Origin: UBA2966 sp965242505
GTDB lineage: Bacteria; Pseudomonadota; Alphaproteobacteria; UBA2966
Assembly (NCBI GenBank): GCA_965242505.1
Contig: OZ251449.1
Location: forward strand, 1,922,001 to 1,986,000
Direction: 5' to 3'
Length of the DNA: 64,000 nucleotides
A program made the translations under genes and the position numbers. Positions 1 to 8,321 of this stretch are shown here, one piece after another; position 1 is the stretch's first letter, and the number at the start of each line of letters is the position of its first letter. Below the pieces are notes generated by a model that saw nothing but the letters and a program-made list of their open reading frames with translations, had not been told where the DNA came from and ran no database searches.

Positions 1-387
1 AACGGGGTGCTGGCCCAGGGTCTTCTGGTCCGCTTCGACCTGAATCTTCGTCCGTCTCCGAAGGTCGCCGTCCTGCAGCTGCCCGACGTTTTCTCCCTCG
101 CGTTCGGAATCGCGCTGATGTCCTCCCTGGCGCCGGGCATGATCGGTTACGTGGGCGCCACGATATCGGCCTACATCATGGTCCCGTACCTGCTGCTGGG
201 TCTGGGGGTGGCGCACGCCCTCGCCGGCAAGCTGCCCTCCCCCCACGTCGCGCTGGTGATCTTCTACGTGGCGATCGTCGTGTCCGGGCTCTTCGGGCCG
301 GCGTTGATGTCGGGCGTCGGGCTCGTCGAGCAATGGTTCAACCTCCGCCGCCGTTGCGGCGTGATCTACAAAGGCGAGGAAGAGTGA
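1..387 (+). CDS. DUF2232 family membrane protein, C-terminal part
   Basis: The frame is open from the first base, so this is the 3' end of a gene that begins outside the window. About 128 residues are visible, with at least three hydrophobic membrane segments and a charged C-terminus ending RRRCGVIYKGEEE. The placement immediately before rplI matches the DUF2232 membrane protein that sits between rpsR and rplI in many alphaproteobacteria; the family call rests on this synteny plus the membrane profile. Its stop codon overlaps the rplI start by one base (TGATG), so the two are probably translationally coupled. The biochemical function is unknown. Confidence 0.7.
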   Translation, partial: NGVLAQGLLVRFDLNLRPSPKVAVLQLPDVFSLAFGIALMSSLAPGMIGYVGATISAYIMVPYLLLGLGVAHALAGKLPSPHVALVIFYVAIVVSGLFGPALMSGVGLVEQWFNLRRRCGVIYKGEEE

Positions 388-1031
388 TGGACGTCATTCT
401 CATGGAACGCGTGGAGCACCTCGGCCAGATGGGCGACGTCGTCACCGTCAAGAACGGCTACGCGCGCAACTACCTGCTGCCCCAGCGCAAGGCGCTTCGG
501 GCGACGGCGGAGAACCGCGAGAGATTCGAGCAGCAGCGGACCGAACTGGAAGCGCGCAACCTCGAGCGCCGGGCGGAAGCCGAATCGGTGGGAGCCCGCA
601 TGGACGGCCTGCGCGTCGTCCTGATCCGGCAATCCAGCGACACGGGACAGCTGTACGGCTCCGCGAACGCCCGCGACATCGCGAACGGCGTGACCGAGGC
701 CGGATTCGGCATCGACCGCAAGCAGGTCCTGCTGGACCGCGGCATCAAGACCCTGGGGGTCCACCCGGTGCGCGTGGCCCTGCACCCCGAGGTCACCGTG
801 TCCGTCAACGTCAACGTCGCCCGTTCCGAGGCGGAGGCCGAACAGCAGGAAGCCGCGCTTCGCCCGGAAACGTTCGCCGCCCCGACGGAGGACGAGGCGG
901 CGGCCCCCGACGCGGCGTCCGAAGAGGGCGACGCCGCGGCGGCGGAAGCGTTCTTCGAGGACGCCGCCCTCGACGGCGAACCCGAGCCGCCGGACGGCGC
1001 CGACGGTGAACCGGAAGCCGGGGAATCGTAG
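387..1031 (+). CDS. rplI: 50S ribosomal protein L9
   Basis: L9 of the large ribosomal subunit, 214 aa. The N-terminal rRNA-binding domain is clear (MDVILMERVEHLGQMGDVV, then the NGYARNYLLPQRKA signature), followed by the long connecting helix to about residue 70 and the C-terminal domain to about 147. The start was chosen at 387 because of the GAGGAAGAG ribosome binding site and the one-base overlap with the upstream gene. Residues 151-214 form a tail not found in short L9 proteins such as the ~150-aa E. coli one; it has 21 acidic and only one basic residue. Extended acidic tails occur in some alphaproteobacterial L9 proteins, but the role here is unknown. Confidence 0.97.
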   Translation: MDVILMERVEHLGQMGDVVTVKNGYARNYLLPQRKALRATAENRERFEQQRTELEARNLERRAEAESVGARMDGLRVVLIRQSSDTGQLYGSANARDIANGVTEAGFGIDRKQVLLDRGIKTLGVHPVRVALHPEVTVSVNVNVARSEAEAEQQEAALRPETFAAPTEDEAAAPDAASEEGDAAAAEAFFEDAALDGEPEPPDGADGEPEAGES

Positions 1032-1090
1032 CGGCGCCCGCCGCCTCATCCAGCCGGTGAAGGAGGATCGCGCGGCGTCGCGCGACCGCG

Positions 1091-1205
1091 GTCCACCCCC
1101 CTCCCGACCTCCCCCCTGTCAGGGAGGAGGAGTGTCAACGGCTCCCTCCGTCCCCCTTGTTCTCCCTCCCCCTCGCAGGGGGAGGGTCGGGGTGGGGGTC
1201 GCGCC
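1091..1205. repeat. composite palindromic repeat, locus 1
   Basis: This is an intergenic copy of the window's dispersed element. Arm A is CCCCCTCCCGACCTCCCCCC followed by TGTC and the GGGAGGAG return strand. A short spacer follows, then arm B, CTCCCTCCCC-CTCGCA-GGGGGAGG ending in GGGTCGGGGTGGGGGTC. Each arm can fold on itself, and the two outer flanks are also roughly complementary to each other. Together with its flanks (GACCGCGGTCC on the left, GAACGGCCCCTGCGGCGCC on the right) it fills the 219-bp gap between rplI and the hicA-like gene. Confidence 0.9.
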
Positions 1206-1250
1206 AAGGGGGAGGAGCATGAACGGCCCCTGCGGCGCCCCCGCCGCCGG

Positions 1251-1484
1251 GTGAAGCTTGCGGACAAGCAGTTGAAGGTCCGTGAGGTCGTGCGCATCCT
1301 GGAGGCGCACGGCTTCCGCCTTGCTCGCCAGCGTGGCAGCCACCGCCGCTTTACGGCCATGATCGGCGGCCAAACACGTCACGTCACGGTCGCGGGAAAC
1401 GACGGAGATGACATCTCAAGAGGGACGCTTTCCGCCATCAAGCGTCAGTCGGGCCTCCCGGGCTCGTCGTTTCGCGGCCGCTAG
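1251..1484 (+). CDS. hicA: HicA-family toxin (putative mRNA interferase)
   Basis: A 77-aa protein with the HicA layout: KVREVVRILEAHGF, then RQRGSHRRF with the His used for RNA cleavage in this family, then HVTVAGNDGDDISRGTLSAIKRQSGL. HicA proteins are small double-stranded-RNA-binding-fold ribonucleases that cut mRNA. The GTG at 1251 gives the longest frame but has no good ribosome binding site. An in-frame TTG at 1272 would give MKVREVV, the usual HicA beginning. The gene starts directly after a palindromic repeat copy. No hicB follows on the same strand; a HicB-like gene instead converges on it with its end one base away. Confidence 0.82.
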   Translation: MKLADKQLKVREVVRILEAHGFRLARQRGSHRRFTAMIGGQTRHVTVAGNDGDDISRGTLSAIKRQSGLPGSSFRGR

Positions 1485-1485
1485 C

Positions 1486-1842
1486 TCAGACGTTCGCGGG
1501 CGCCCGGGATTGCAGGACAAACCCTGGGGGTCGGCCGTTCAGGTTGAGAACGCCGTTCAGCCACGTCAGGCTCGCCAACCTGGCACGCACGCCCCAAGGC
1601 GACCGGCGCGCCAGCAGCCGCGACCGCTCCTCGGGCGGCGATTCGGCCACCCCTTCCAGATACAATTCGACGCATGCGGCAAGCGATGCCTTGACGTCCT
1701 CGAGGGACGCGCCGTCGACGGCGATGTCGAGATCGGTGCAGATCGCCTCCCAGCCGTCGCCGTTGCCGTACGCATAACAACGAAGGGGCAAGGTCCGCTC
1801 GGCTCTCATGGGCTCATCTCGATCAGGGACGCTTTCGGACAT
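1486..1842 (-). CDS. HicB-like protein, candidate antitoxin
   Basis: A protein of about 118 aa (107 if it starts at the ATG at 1809). The central part CYAYGNGDGWEAICTDLDIAV, then a helix with VKASLAACVELYLEG, resembles the HicB half-RNase-H fold, in which strands carrying aromatic and acidic residues are followed by a helix. The C-terminal third (RRSPWGVRARL) is seen in stand-alone HicB-like proteins. The frame remains open upstream, but sequence before 1848 does not look coding. It is convergent with hicA, their 3' ends separated by one base, which is unusual since hicA and hicB are normally co-directional. Whether it neutralises the neighbouring toxin is inference. Confidence 0.65.
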   Translation of the reverse strand: MSESVPDRDEPMRAERTLPLRCYAYGNGDGWEAICTDLDIAVDGASLEDVKASLAACVELYLEGVAESPPEERSRLLARRSPWGVRARLASLTWLNGVLNLNGRPPGFVLQSRAPANV

Positions 1843-2008
1843 CGCCATACTACCACCGGTTCGCATGGCCCGCCAGGGACCGTCCTGGTTCAGGACATAT
1901 GAGACGGCGGGGTTTCCCTGGCCGTCAAGTCGTGAAGGTACTCGACGAGGGGTATCCGTCGAGGGCGTCGTGTGGTCGGACGGGTCCTGCGGGCGAACGA
2001 GAACGGTT

Positions 2009-2037
2009 TTGCGGGGGGCGCTCTCCGCCGCTATAAT
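2009..2037 (+). promoter_or_regulatory. sigma70-like promoter upstream of cfa
   Basis: TTGCGG (2009-2014), a 17-bp spacer and a perfect TATAAT (2032-2037). The predicted start near 2044 gives an 80-base leader before the cyclopropane synthase gene. Nothing else is recognised in the 282-bp gap from 1843 to 2124. Confidence 0.6.
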
Positions 2038-2124
2038 CGCGATCCAGCATACGGGGGCCATGGCGCGTTCGCGCGGACGGCCCCCGGCGGGTGACGGGCA
2101 AGGGGTGAAGGCGCCGCGGCTGTC

Positions 2125-3354
2125 ATGCTGCTTGCGAGGGTCCTGAACGACACGTTCCGCTGGGGCGATCTGGAGATCATCGACGCCCGCGGCAAGCGTC
2201 ACCGATTCACGGGCGAGCCCGGCCTCAAGTCCACGGTGCGCCTTCACGACACCCGGCTTCATCGCCGGCTCGTCATGGCCCCCGACCTCGCGTTCGGCGA
2301 GGCCTACATGGACGAGACGCTGACCGTGGAGGAAGGCGACCTTTCCGACTTTCTGGGAATCGCGGTGGCGAACATGTACGCGCTGGACAGGCACTGGAGC
2401 CAGCGCCTGACCGTATTCCTCGGCAGGGCGCTCAAGGTCCTGGCCCAGGCCAACACGAAGCGCCTGTCCCGGCGCAACGCCGCCCGCCACTACGACCTCT
2501 CCGCCCGCCTCTACGACCTCTTCCTCGACCGCGACCGCCAGTATTCCTGCGCGTACTTCCTCGACCCCCGGGACACGCTGGAGCAGGCGCAGGAAAACAA
2601 GAAACGCCATATCGCGAGGAAACTCCTGCTCGAGCCGGGAATGCGCGTCCTCGACATCGGATCGGGCTGGGGCGGCCTCGCCCTCTCGCTCGCCCGGCAG
2701 GCCGACGTCGACGTCACCGGCCTGACCCTGTCGGAAGAGCAGCACCGGCTCTCCAACGAACGCGCCAGGAAGGCGGGGCTCGCCGACCGCGTCCGTTTCC
2801 TGCTGGAAGACTACCGGGAAGTCTCCGGCAGGTTCGACCGGATCGTGTCGGTGGGCATGTTCGAGCACGTGGGCGTCCCGCGCTACGGCGACTACTTCCG
2901 CAAGTGCCGGGAGCTCCTCGCCCGCGACGGGGTCGCCCTCCTCCATACCATCGGCCGGTCGTCGGGCCCGGGGGCGACGGCGGCGTGGATACGCAAGCAC
3001 ATCTTCCCGGGCGGCTACTCCCCGGCGCTGTCGGAAGTCGCCCCGGTGATCGAGAAGTCGGGCCTGAAGCTGACCGACGTCGAGATACTGCGACTCCACT
3101 ACGCCGAAACGCTCAAGGAATGGCGCCGCCGCTTCCTAGCCAACCGGGACGAGATATCGTCCCTCTACGACGAGCGGTTCTGCCGCATGTGGGACTTCTA
3201 TCTGGCGGGATCGGAGGCGGTGTTCCGATACGGAGACCACGTCGTCTTCCAGATTCAGATGGTCCGGGAGCACGGAGCGGCGCCGCTGACCAGAAACTAC
3301 ATCTACGAATGGGAACGGACCGGCAACCAGGACCGGCGGTCCGCCGCCGCCTGA
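2125..3354 (+). CDS. cfa: cyclopropane-fatty-acyl-phospholipid synthase family methyltransferase
   Basis: A 409-aa SAM-dependent enzyme that transfers a methylene group to unsaturated acyl chains of membrane phospholipids. The N-terminal lipid-binding region includes FGEAYMDETLTVEEGDL. The NAARHYDLSARLYDLFLD segment and the QYSCAYF motif are typical of the family. The SAM-binding motif VLDIGSGWGGLALSLA lies near residue 175, and SVGMFEHVG forms the catalytic neighbourhood. Length fits bacterial Cfa (about 380-420). It stands alone between the HicB-like gene and dnaB, with its own promoter. A related methyltransferase acting on another lipid position cannot be excluded. Confidence 0.92.
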   Translation: MLLARVLNDTFRWGDLEIIDARGKRHRFTGEPGLKSTVRLHDTRLHRRLVMAPDLAFGEAYMDETLTVEEGDLSDFLGIAVANMYALDRHWSQRLTVFLGRALKVLAQANTKRLSRRNAARHYDLSARLYDLFLDRDRQYSCAYFLDPRDTLEQAQENKKRHIARKLLLEPGMRVLDIGSGWGGLALSLARQADVDVTGLTLSEEQHRLSNERARKAGLADRVRFLLEDYREVSGRFDRIVSVGMFEHVGVPRYGDYFRKCRELLARDGVALLHTIGRSSGPGATAAWIRKHIFPGGYSPALSEVAPVIEKSGLKLTDVEILRLHYAETLKEWRRRFLANRDEISSLYDERFCRMWDFYLAGSEAVFRYGDHVVFQIQMVREHGAAPLTRNYIYEWERTGNQDRRSAAA

Positions 3355-3537
3355 GAACGGTAATCCACAGCCCCCGGCCGGGCGGTCGCTCCGGAAAGGG
3401 ACGCCGCGCCGCCGATGCGGGGCGATGCCCTCCATCGGCTCCCGCGTCGCACAGCCGCTGAACGACTTTCGTCTCCGGGTTCCACAGCGCGCCGGCCTAT
3501 CGCCGCCCCGGCGGTTGCGGTACTACACGGCGGTCCC

Positions 3538-5091
3538 ATGGTTGATCAGGCCGTCTCCAGTCACCACCTCTCCGCCGTCGAGACCGGACGCGGCGGGGAC
3601 GCCGCCTACCGGGAACCTCCCCACAACGTCGAGGCCGAACAGGCGTTGCTCGGCGCCATCCTCGTCAACAACGAGGCGGCCCACCGCGTGCTCGGATTCC
3701 TGGACCCGCGGCATTTCTTCGAGCCCGTTCATGGGCGGATCTACGAAGCCTGCCAGAAGCTGATCGAACGCGGGCAGATCGCGACGCCGGTCACGCTGAA
3801 GAGCTGGTTCGAGAACGACGACGCCCTGGCCGACGTCGGCGGAGCGCAATACCTGGCGAGACTCGCCGGCTCCGCGATCGCGATCATCAATTCCCAGGAC
3901 TACGGCCGCACCATCTACGACCTCGCGATCCGCCGGCAACTGATCGACCTCGGCGAGGACATCGTCAACCGCGCCTACGACGCGGACATGGACGACGCCG
4001 CGACGCGGCAGATCGAGGACGCCGAGCAGCACCTGTTCCGCCTGGCGGAGAGCGGGGAACAGGACGGCGGCCCACAGGCGTTCCGGGTCTCCCTGCGGGA
4101 CGCGGTGCTGGCGGCGGAGGCGGCGCACAAACGGGAAACGAGGCTGACCGGCGTCGCCACGGCGCTCAAGGACCTCGACGAGCTTCTCGGCGGACTGCAT
4201 CGATCGGACCTGATCGTCCTGGCCGCGCGGCCGGCGATGGGGAAGACGGCGCTGGCCGCCAACATCGCGGTGCACGCGGCGACGTCCTGGCGCGGCGGAC
4301 GGGACGAGAACGGAGAATGGCGGACCGAGGACGGGGCGGCGGTGGGGTTCTTCTCCCTGGAGATGTCGGCCGAGCAGCTGGCGGCGCGCATCCTTTCCGA
4401 CCAGACGGAGATCCCCTCGTACAAGATGCGCCGGGGCCAGCTCAGCGACGACGAGTTCCAGAAGCTCGTCATCGCCAATCAGAAACTCGAGGAGATCCCC
4501 CTGTTCATCGACGACACGCCCGCCCTCGGCATCGCGGCGCTCAGGACGCGCGCGCGACGCCTCAAGCGGCAGCACGGCATCGGGCTCGTCGTCGTCGATT
4601 ACCTCCAGCTCGTCTCGCCGTCCGGGCGCCAGCGCTACGACAGCCGCGTGCAGGAGATCTCCGAGATCACGCGGGGGCTGAAAGCGCTGGCGAAGGACCT
4701 CGACGTTCCCGTCCTCGCCCTTTCGCAGCTCTCGCGCGCCGTCGAACAGCGGGACGACAACCGACCGCAGCTCGCCGACCTCAGGGAGTCCGGAACGATC
4801 GAGCAGGACGCGGACGTCGTCATGTTCATCTACCGGGAAGAGTATTACTGGAGCCGCACGCACCCGAAGCCGAAACGCCGTCGGGACGAGGCCGAGGACG
4901 ACTTCAACACGCGCATGGAACAGTGGAGCCACGACTACATGTCCGAAGGCCACGCCGGCGAGGCCGAGATCATCGTCGGCAAGCACCGCCACGGTCCGAC
5001 GGATACGGTGACGGTGTACTTCAGCAACCAGTTCACGCGCTTCGGCAACCTGGAGGCGCCCGACCACCTCCTGTCCGACGTTCCGTTCTGA
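3538..5091 (+). CDS. dnaB: replicative DNA helicase DnaB
   Basis: A 517-aa hexameric helicase that unwinds the fork ahead of DNA polymerase III. The N-terminal DnaB domain begins at PPHNVEAEQALLGAIL. The RecA-like domain carries Walker A (ARPAMGKTALA), FFSLEMSAEQLAARIL, Walker B (GLVVVDYLQLV) and SQLSRAVEQR, followed by DLRESGTIEQDADVVMFIYR and the C-terminal KHRHGPT arginine-finger region. The start at 3538 (MVDQAVSS) was preferred over the in-frame ATG at 3415, because the 41 residues between look non-coding and family members begin close to this point. A linker around residues 430-465 (KPKRRRDEAEDDFNTRMEQW) is a common alphaproteobacterial insertion. Confidence 0.97.
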   Translation: MVDQAVSSHHLSAVETGRGGDAAYREPPHNVEAEQALLGAILVNNEAAHRVLGFLDPRHFFEPVHGRIYEACQKLIERGQIATPVTLKSWFENDDALADVGGAQYLARLAGSAIAIINSQDYGRTIYDLAIRRQLIDLGEDIVNRAYDADMDDAATRQIEDAEQHLFRLAESGEQDGGPQAFRVSLRDAVLAAEAAHKRETRLTGVATALKDLDELLGGLHRSDLIVLAARPAMGKTALAANIAVHAATSWRGGRDENGEWRTEDGAAVGFFSLEMSAEQLAARILSDQTEIPSYKMRRGQLSDDEFQKLVIANQKLEEIPLFIDDTPALGIAALRTRARRLKRQHGIGLVVVDYLQLVSPSGRQRYDSRVQEISEITRGLKALAKDLDVPVLALSQLSRAVEQRDDNRPQLADLRESGTIEQDADVVMFIYREEYYWSRTHPKPKRRRDEAEDDFNTRMEQWSHDYMSEGHAGEAEIIVGKHRHGPTDTVTVYFSNQFTRFGNLEAPDHLLSDVPF

Positions 5092-5095
5092 CCCC

Positions 5096-5212
5096 GCGTT
5101 TCTCATGCCGGCAGGGATCGATGAGTGCGCGGCGTTGCGGGACCGCGGTCCACCCCCCTCCCGACCTCCCCCCTGTCAGGGGGGAGGAGCGCGAACGGAC
5201 CCTGCGGCGCCC
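5096..5212. repeat. composite palindromic repeat, locus 2 (arm A only)
   Basis: Between dnaB and alr. The left flank CTCATGCCGGCAGGGATCGA and GCGGCGTTGCGGGACCGCGG also precede loci 3 and 4. Then comes the perfect hairpin CTCCCCCC-TGTC-AGGGGGGAG and the right flank GCGAACGGACCCTGCGGCGC. Arm B is absent. Confidence 0.9.
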
Positions 5213-5259
5213 CGGATGACGACCGCGCGACGCCCGCCCCCGGGACCCGGACGCCAGGC

Positions 5260-6375
5260 ATGACCGGCGCGACGCGAGCCGCCGCGACGCTGACCGTCGA
5301 CCTCGCCGCCATCAAGGCGAACTACCGGTTGCTGAGGGACAGGTCGCCGACGGCCCGGTGCGCCGCCCTGGTCAAGGCGAACGCCTACGGCGCCGGGGTC
5401 GAACGGGTGGCGCCCGCCTTGCGGGATGCGGGCTGCCGCGTCTTCTTCGTCGCCACCGCCGACGAGGGGATCGCCCTGCGGGGGATCGTCGGCGCGGAAG
5501 CGGGGATATTCGTTCTCAACGGACTGGCCGGAGAGAGCGGCGACGCGTTCGAGGCCCATCGCCTGACGCCCGTTCTCAACGACCTGGGACAGATCGAGCG
5601 CTGGACTGAACGGGCGCGGACCGCCGGGCGCGCGCTGACGGCGGCCATTCACTTCGATACCGGCATGTCGCGCCTCGGATTGCCCGAGGACGAGACCCGG
5701 CGCCTCATGGACCGTCCCGCCATGATCGAGGGGCTGGACGTCGCGTGCCTCATGAGCCACCTCGTCTCGTCCGAGGATCCCGACAGTCCGCTCAACGGCC
5801 GCCAACTGGAAGCGTTTTCCGCGATCAGGGCGGGGTTCCCCGACATCGCCGCCAGTCTCGCCAACTCGTCGGGGGTGTTTCTGGGCGCGGAGTACCATTT
5901 CGACCTCGTGCGTCCGGGGGTGGCGCTGTACGGCGCCAACCCCCGACCCGGACGTCCCAATCCCATGCGCGAGGCGGTCCGCCTGCGGGCGAGAATCCTC
6001 CAGGTGCGCCGCATCGGCGTCCATCGGACCGTCGGATACGGCGCCACGCACCGCGTCGCGGCGCCCGCCACCATCGCCACGTTGCCGTTGGGATATGCGG
6101 ACGGCTATCTCCGATCGCTGAGCGGCCGGGGTTTCTGCTACCTGGGCGGCTTCCGCGTTCCGGTCGTGGGACGGGTCTCGATGGATCTCGTCACCCTCGA
6201 CGTGAGCTCGGCGCCTCCCGAGCTGGTGTTCCCCGGCGCCGAGGTCGACGTCATCGGCGGACCCGTTCCGATCGACGATCTGGCGGAGGCGGGAGGGACC
6301 ATCGCCTACGAACTGCTGACCGCCCTGGGCGCCAGATACCGCCGGGAATATGTTTCCGGCGGCGCCGACGAATGA
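5260..6375 (+). CDS. alr: alanine racemase
   Basis: A 371-aa PLP enzyme interconverting L- and D-alanine for peptidoglycan. It begins with TLTVDLAAIKANYRLLR. The PLP-binding lysine is K39 in ALVKANAYGAG. HFDTGMSRLG and the catalytic tyrosine region RTVGYGATHRV, then LPLGYADGY and GRVSMDLVTLDV, are all present. The ATG at 5260 was chosen because upstream sequence in frame is palindromic repeat DNA (locus 2) and homologues start about 10 residues before TVDL. radA starts 14 bases after its stop. This is the usual alphaproteobacterial dnaB-alr-radA order. Confidence 0.95.
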   Translation: MTGATRAAATLTVDLAAIKANYRLLRDRSPTARCAALVKANAYGAGVERVAPALRDAGCRVFFVATADEGIALRGIVGAEAGIFVLNGLAGESGDAFEAHRLTPVLNDLGQIERWTERARTAGRALTAAIHFDTGMSRLGLPEDETRRLMDRPAMIEGLDVACLMSHLVSSEDPDSPLNGRQLEAFSAIRAGFPDIAASLANSSGVFLGAEYHFDLVRPGVALYGANPRPGRPNPMREAVRLRARILQVRRIGVHRTVGYGATHRVAAPATIATLPLGYADGYLRSLSGRGFCYLGGFRVPVVGRVSMDLVTLDVSSAPPELVFPGAEVDVIGGPVPIDDLAEAGGTIAYELLTALGARYRREYVSGGADE

Positions 6376-6388
6376 GCGGCGGCTCCTG

Positions 6389-7795
6389 ATGGCGCGCCGT
6401 TCCTCCCGCCACGTGTGCCAGGAATGCGGCGCGCTGGCCGCGAAATGGAGCGGCCGCTGCGATTCCTGCGGCGCCTGGAACTCGATCACCGAGGAAAGCG
6501 AGCCCGTCGCGCCGCCCGGCGCCGTCGCCTCGGCGCCCGGACGGCGGTTCGCGTTCGACACCCTCGACGGACCCGCCAAGGCGACCCCGCGGACGGTCGT
6601 CGGCATCCCCGAGTTCGACCGGGTCTGCGGCGGCGGCCTCGTGCCGGGGTCCGTCCTGCTGGTCGGCGGCGACCCCGGGATCGGCAAGTCGACCCTGCTG
6701 CTTCAGGTGGCCGCGGCCCTCGCGAGACTCGGCGCGCCCTGCGCCTATCTGTCGGGGGAAGAGGCGGTCGACCAGATCCGCATGAGGGCGCGCCGCCTGG
6801 CGCTGTCGGAGTCGCCGGTCAGGCTCGCCGCGGCCACCGACGTTCGCGACATCCTCGCGACCCTCGGCTCCGAGGGCCCGATCCGGGTCGTGGTGGTGGA
6901 CTCCGTGCAGACGATGTTCGTCGACTCGCTCGAGTCGGCGCCCGGCACGGTCGCCCAGGTGCGCGCGGCGGCGCAGTCGTTCATCCGTTTCGCCAAGACG
7001 ACCGGGGCGGTCGTCGTGCTGGTCGGCCACGTGACCAAGGAGGGACAGATCGCCGGTCCGCGCGTGCTCGAGCACATGGTCGACACGGTCCTGTACCTGG
7101 AAGGGGAACGCGGCCACCAGTTCCGCATCCTGCGGGCGGTCAAGAACCGGTTCGGCCCGACGGACGAGATCGGCGTGTTCGAGATGACCGACACGGGCCT
7201 GGCCGAAGTCGTCAATCCCTCGGCGCTCTTCCTGACGGAACGGTCCTCGGCGATCAGCGGCGCCGCGGTCCATGCCGGGATCGAGGGAACCCGGCCCGTG
7301 CTGGTGGAGATCCAGGCGCTCGTGTCTCCTTCCGTCCTCGCCACGCCGCGCCGGGCCGTCGTGGGCTGGGACACCTCCCGGCTGGCGATGATCGTCGCGG
7401 TCCTCGAGGCGCGCTGCGGCCTGTCGCTGTTCGGCAACGACATCTATCTCAACGTCGCCGGCGGTCTCAGGATCGGCGAGCCGGGGGCCGACCTCGCCGT
7501 CGCCGGCGCCCTGGTGTCGGCGCATACGGGGACCTCGGTCCCGGAAGCCTCCGTGTTCTTCGGGGAGGTCGGACTGTCCGGCGACGTGCGGCCGGTGAGC
7601 CAGGCCGACAACCGGCTGGCGGAGGCCGCCAAGCTCGGTTTCTCGCGCGCCGTGACCCCGCCCGGCAAGGGACGGAAATCGCGGGACATCCGAACGACTC
7701 CCATCGAACGGCTGAAGGAGCTGGTGGACATGCTGCGGCCCTCGCCGGCGAACGGGGCCGCGGAACCGGGTTCCGCCGGGCATCGACATGGCTGA
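6389..7795 (+). CDS. radA: DNA repair protein RadA
   Basis: A 468-aa ATPase that drives branch migration during recombinational repair. The N-terminal zinc finger is CQECG...CDSCG (residues about 9-31). The RecA-like core has Walker A GGDPGIGKST, then VVVDSVQTMF as Walker B, and the RadA-specific KNRFG motif (VKNRFGPTDEIGVFEM). The C-terminal Lon-protease-like domain includes GGLRIGEPGADLAVAGALVS. It starts at 6389, with the alr stop just before, and its last 8 bases overlap cvpA. Confidence 0.96.
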   Translation: MARRSSRHVCQECGALAAKWSGRCDSCGAWNSITEESEPVAPPGAVASAPGRRFAFDTLDGPAKATPRTVVGIPEFDRVCGGGLVPGSVLLVGGDPGIGKSTLLLQVAAALARLGAPCAYLSGEEAVDQIRMRARRLALSESPVRLAAATDVRDILATLGSEGPIRVVVVDSVQTMFVDSLESAPGTVAQVRAAAQSFIRFAKTTGAVVVLVGHVTKEGQIAGPRVLEHMVDTVLYLEGERGHQFRILRAVKNRFGPTDEIGVFEMTDTGLAEVVNPSALFLTERSSAISGAAVHAGIEGTRPVLVEIQALVSPSVLATPRRAVVGWDTSRLAMIVAVLEARCGLSLFGNDIYLNVAGGLRIGEPGADLAVAGALVSAHTGTSVPEASVFFGEVGLSGDVRPVSQADNRLAEAAKLGFSRAVTPPGKGRKSRDIRTTPIERLKELVDMLRPSPANGAAEPGSAGHRHG

Positions 7796-8321
7796 CCTTC
7801 CGTTCACCATCGCCGACGTCGGCGTGTTGGCCGTCTTGCTCGTTCCGGCGCTGCTGGCGTTCGCCATCGGCTTCATCCGGGAAATACTCCTGGTCGCTGG
7901 CTGGATCGGCGCGATCCTCGCCGTGTTCTACCTCTTCCCGACGCTCCAGCCTTTCGTCCGCGATCTGATCCCGGTGGACTTCGCGGCGGACGCCGTGACG
8001 GTGATCGCGATTTTTCTGGTGGCGCTCGTCGCCATTTCGATCCTCGGCTACGTGGTGACGAAACCGTTGCGGGGGAGCTCGCTCAACATGATCGACCGCG
8101 CGCTCGGGTTTCTGTTCGGACTGCTGCAAGGCGCCGTCGTCGTCTGCGTCGCGTGGCTCGTGTTCGAGAAGTTCACGCCCGCCGCCGACCGTCCGGCCTG
8201 GATTCAGGAGGCGAGAAGCCGCCCGGCGGTCGAGACGGGCGCGAACCTTCTCGTCAGGCTGGCGCCCGACGGTTCCGGCTGGGATTTCGGCGTGGACGCG
8301 GAAGAAGGAGACGCGGAATGA
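7788..8321 (+). CDS. cvpA: CvpA family membrane protein
   Basis: A 177-aa inner-membrane protein with four hydrophobic segments (about residues 8-27, 30-48, 63-86 and 101-122) and a charged cytoplasmic tail. Position directly before purF and the sequence GFIREILLVAGWIGAILAVFYLFP match the CvpA/colicin V production family. In E. coli cvpA is required for colicin V production and precedes purF; its molecular role is unclear. It overlaps radA by 8 bases and purF by an ATGA, so it belongs to the same operon. Confidence 0.88.
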   Translation: MADLPFTIADVGVLAVLLVPALLAFAIGFIREILLVAGWIGAILAVFYLFPTLQPFVRDLIPVDFAADAVTVIAIFLVALVAISILGYVVTKPLRGSSLNMIDRALGFLFGLLQGAVVVCVAWLVFEKFTPAADRPAWIQEARSRPAVETGANLLVRLAPDGSGWDFGVDAEEGDAE

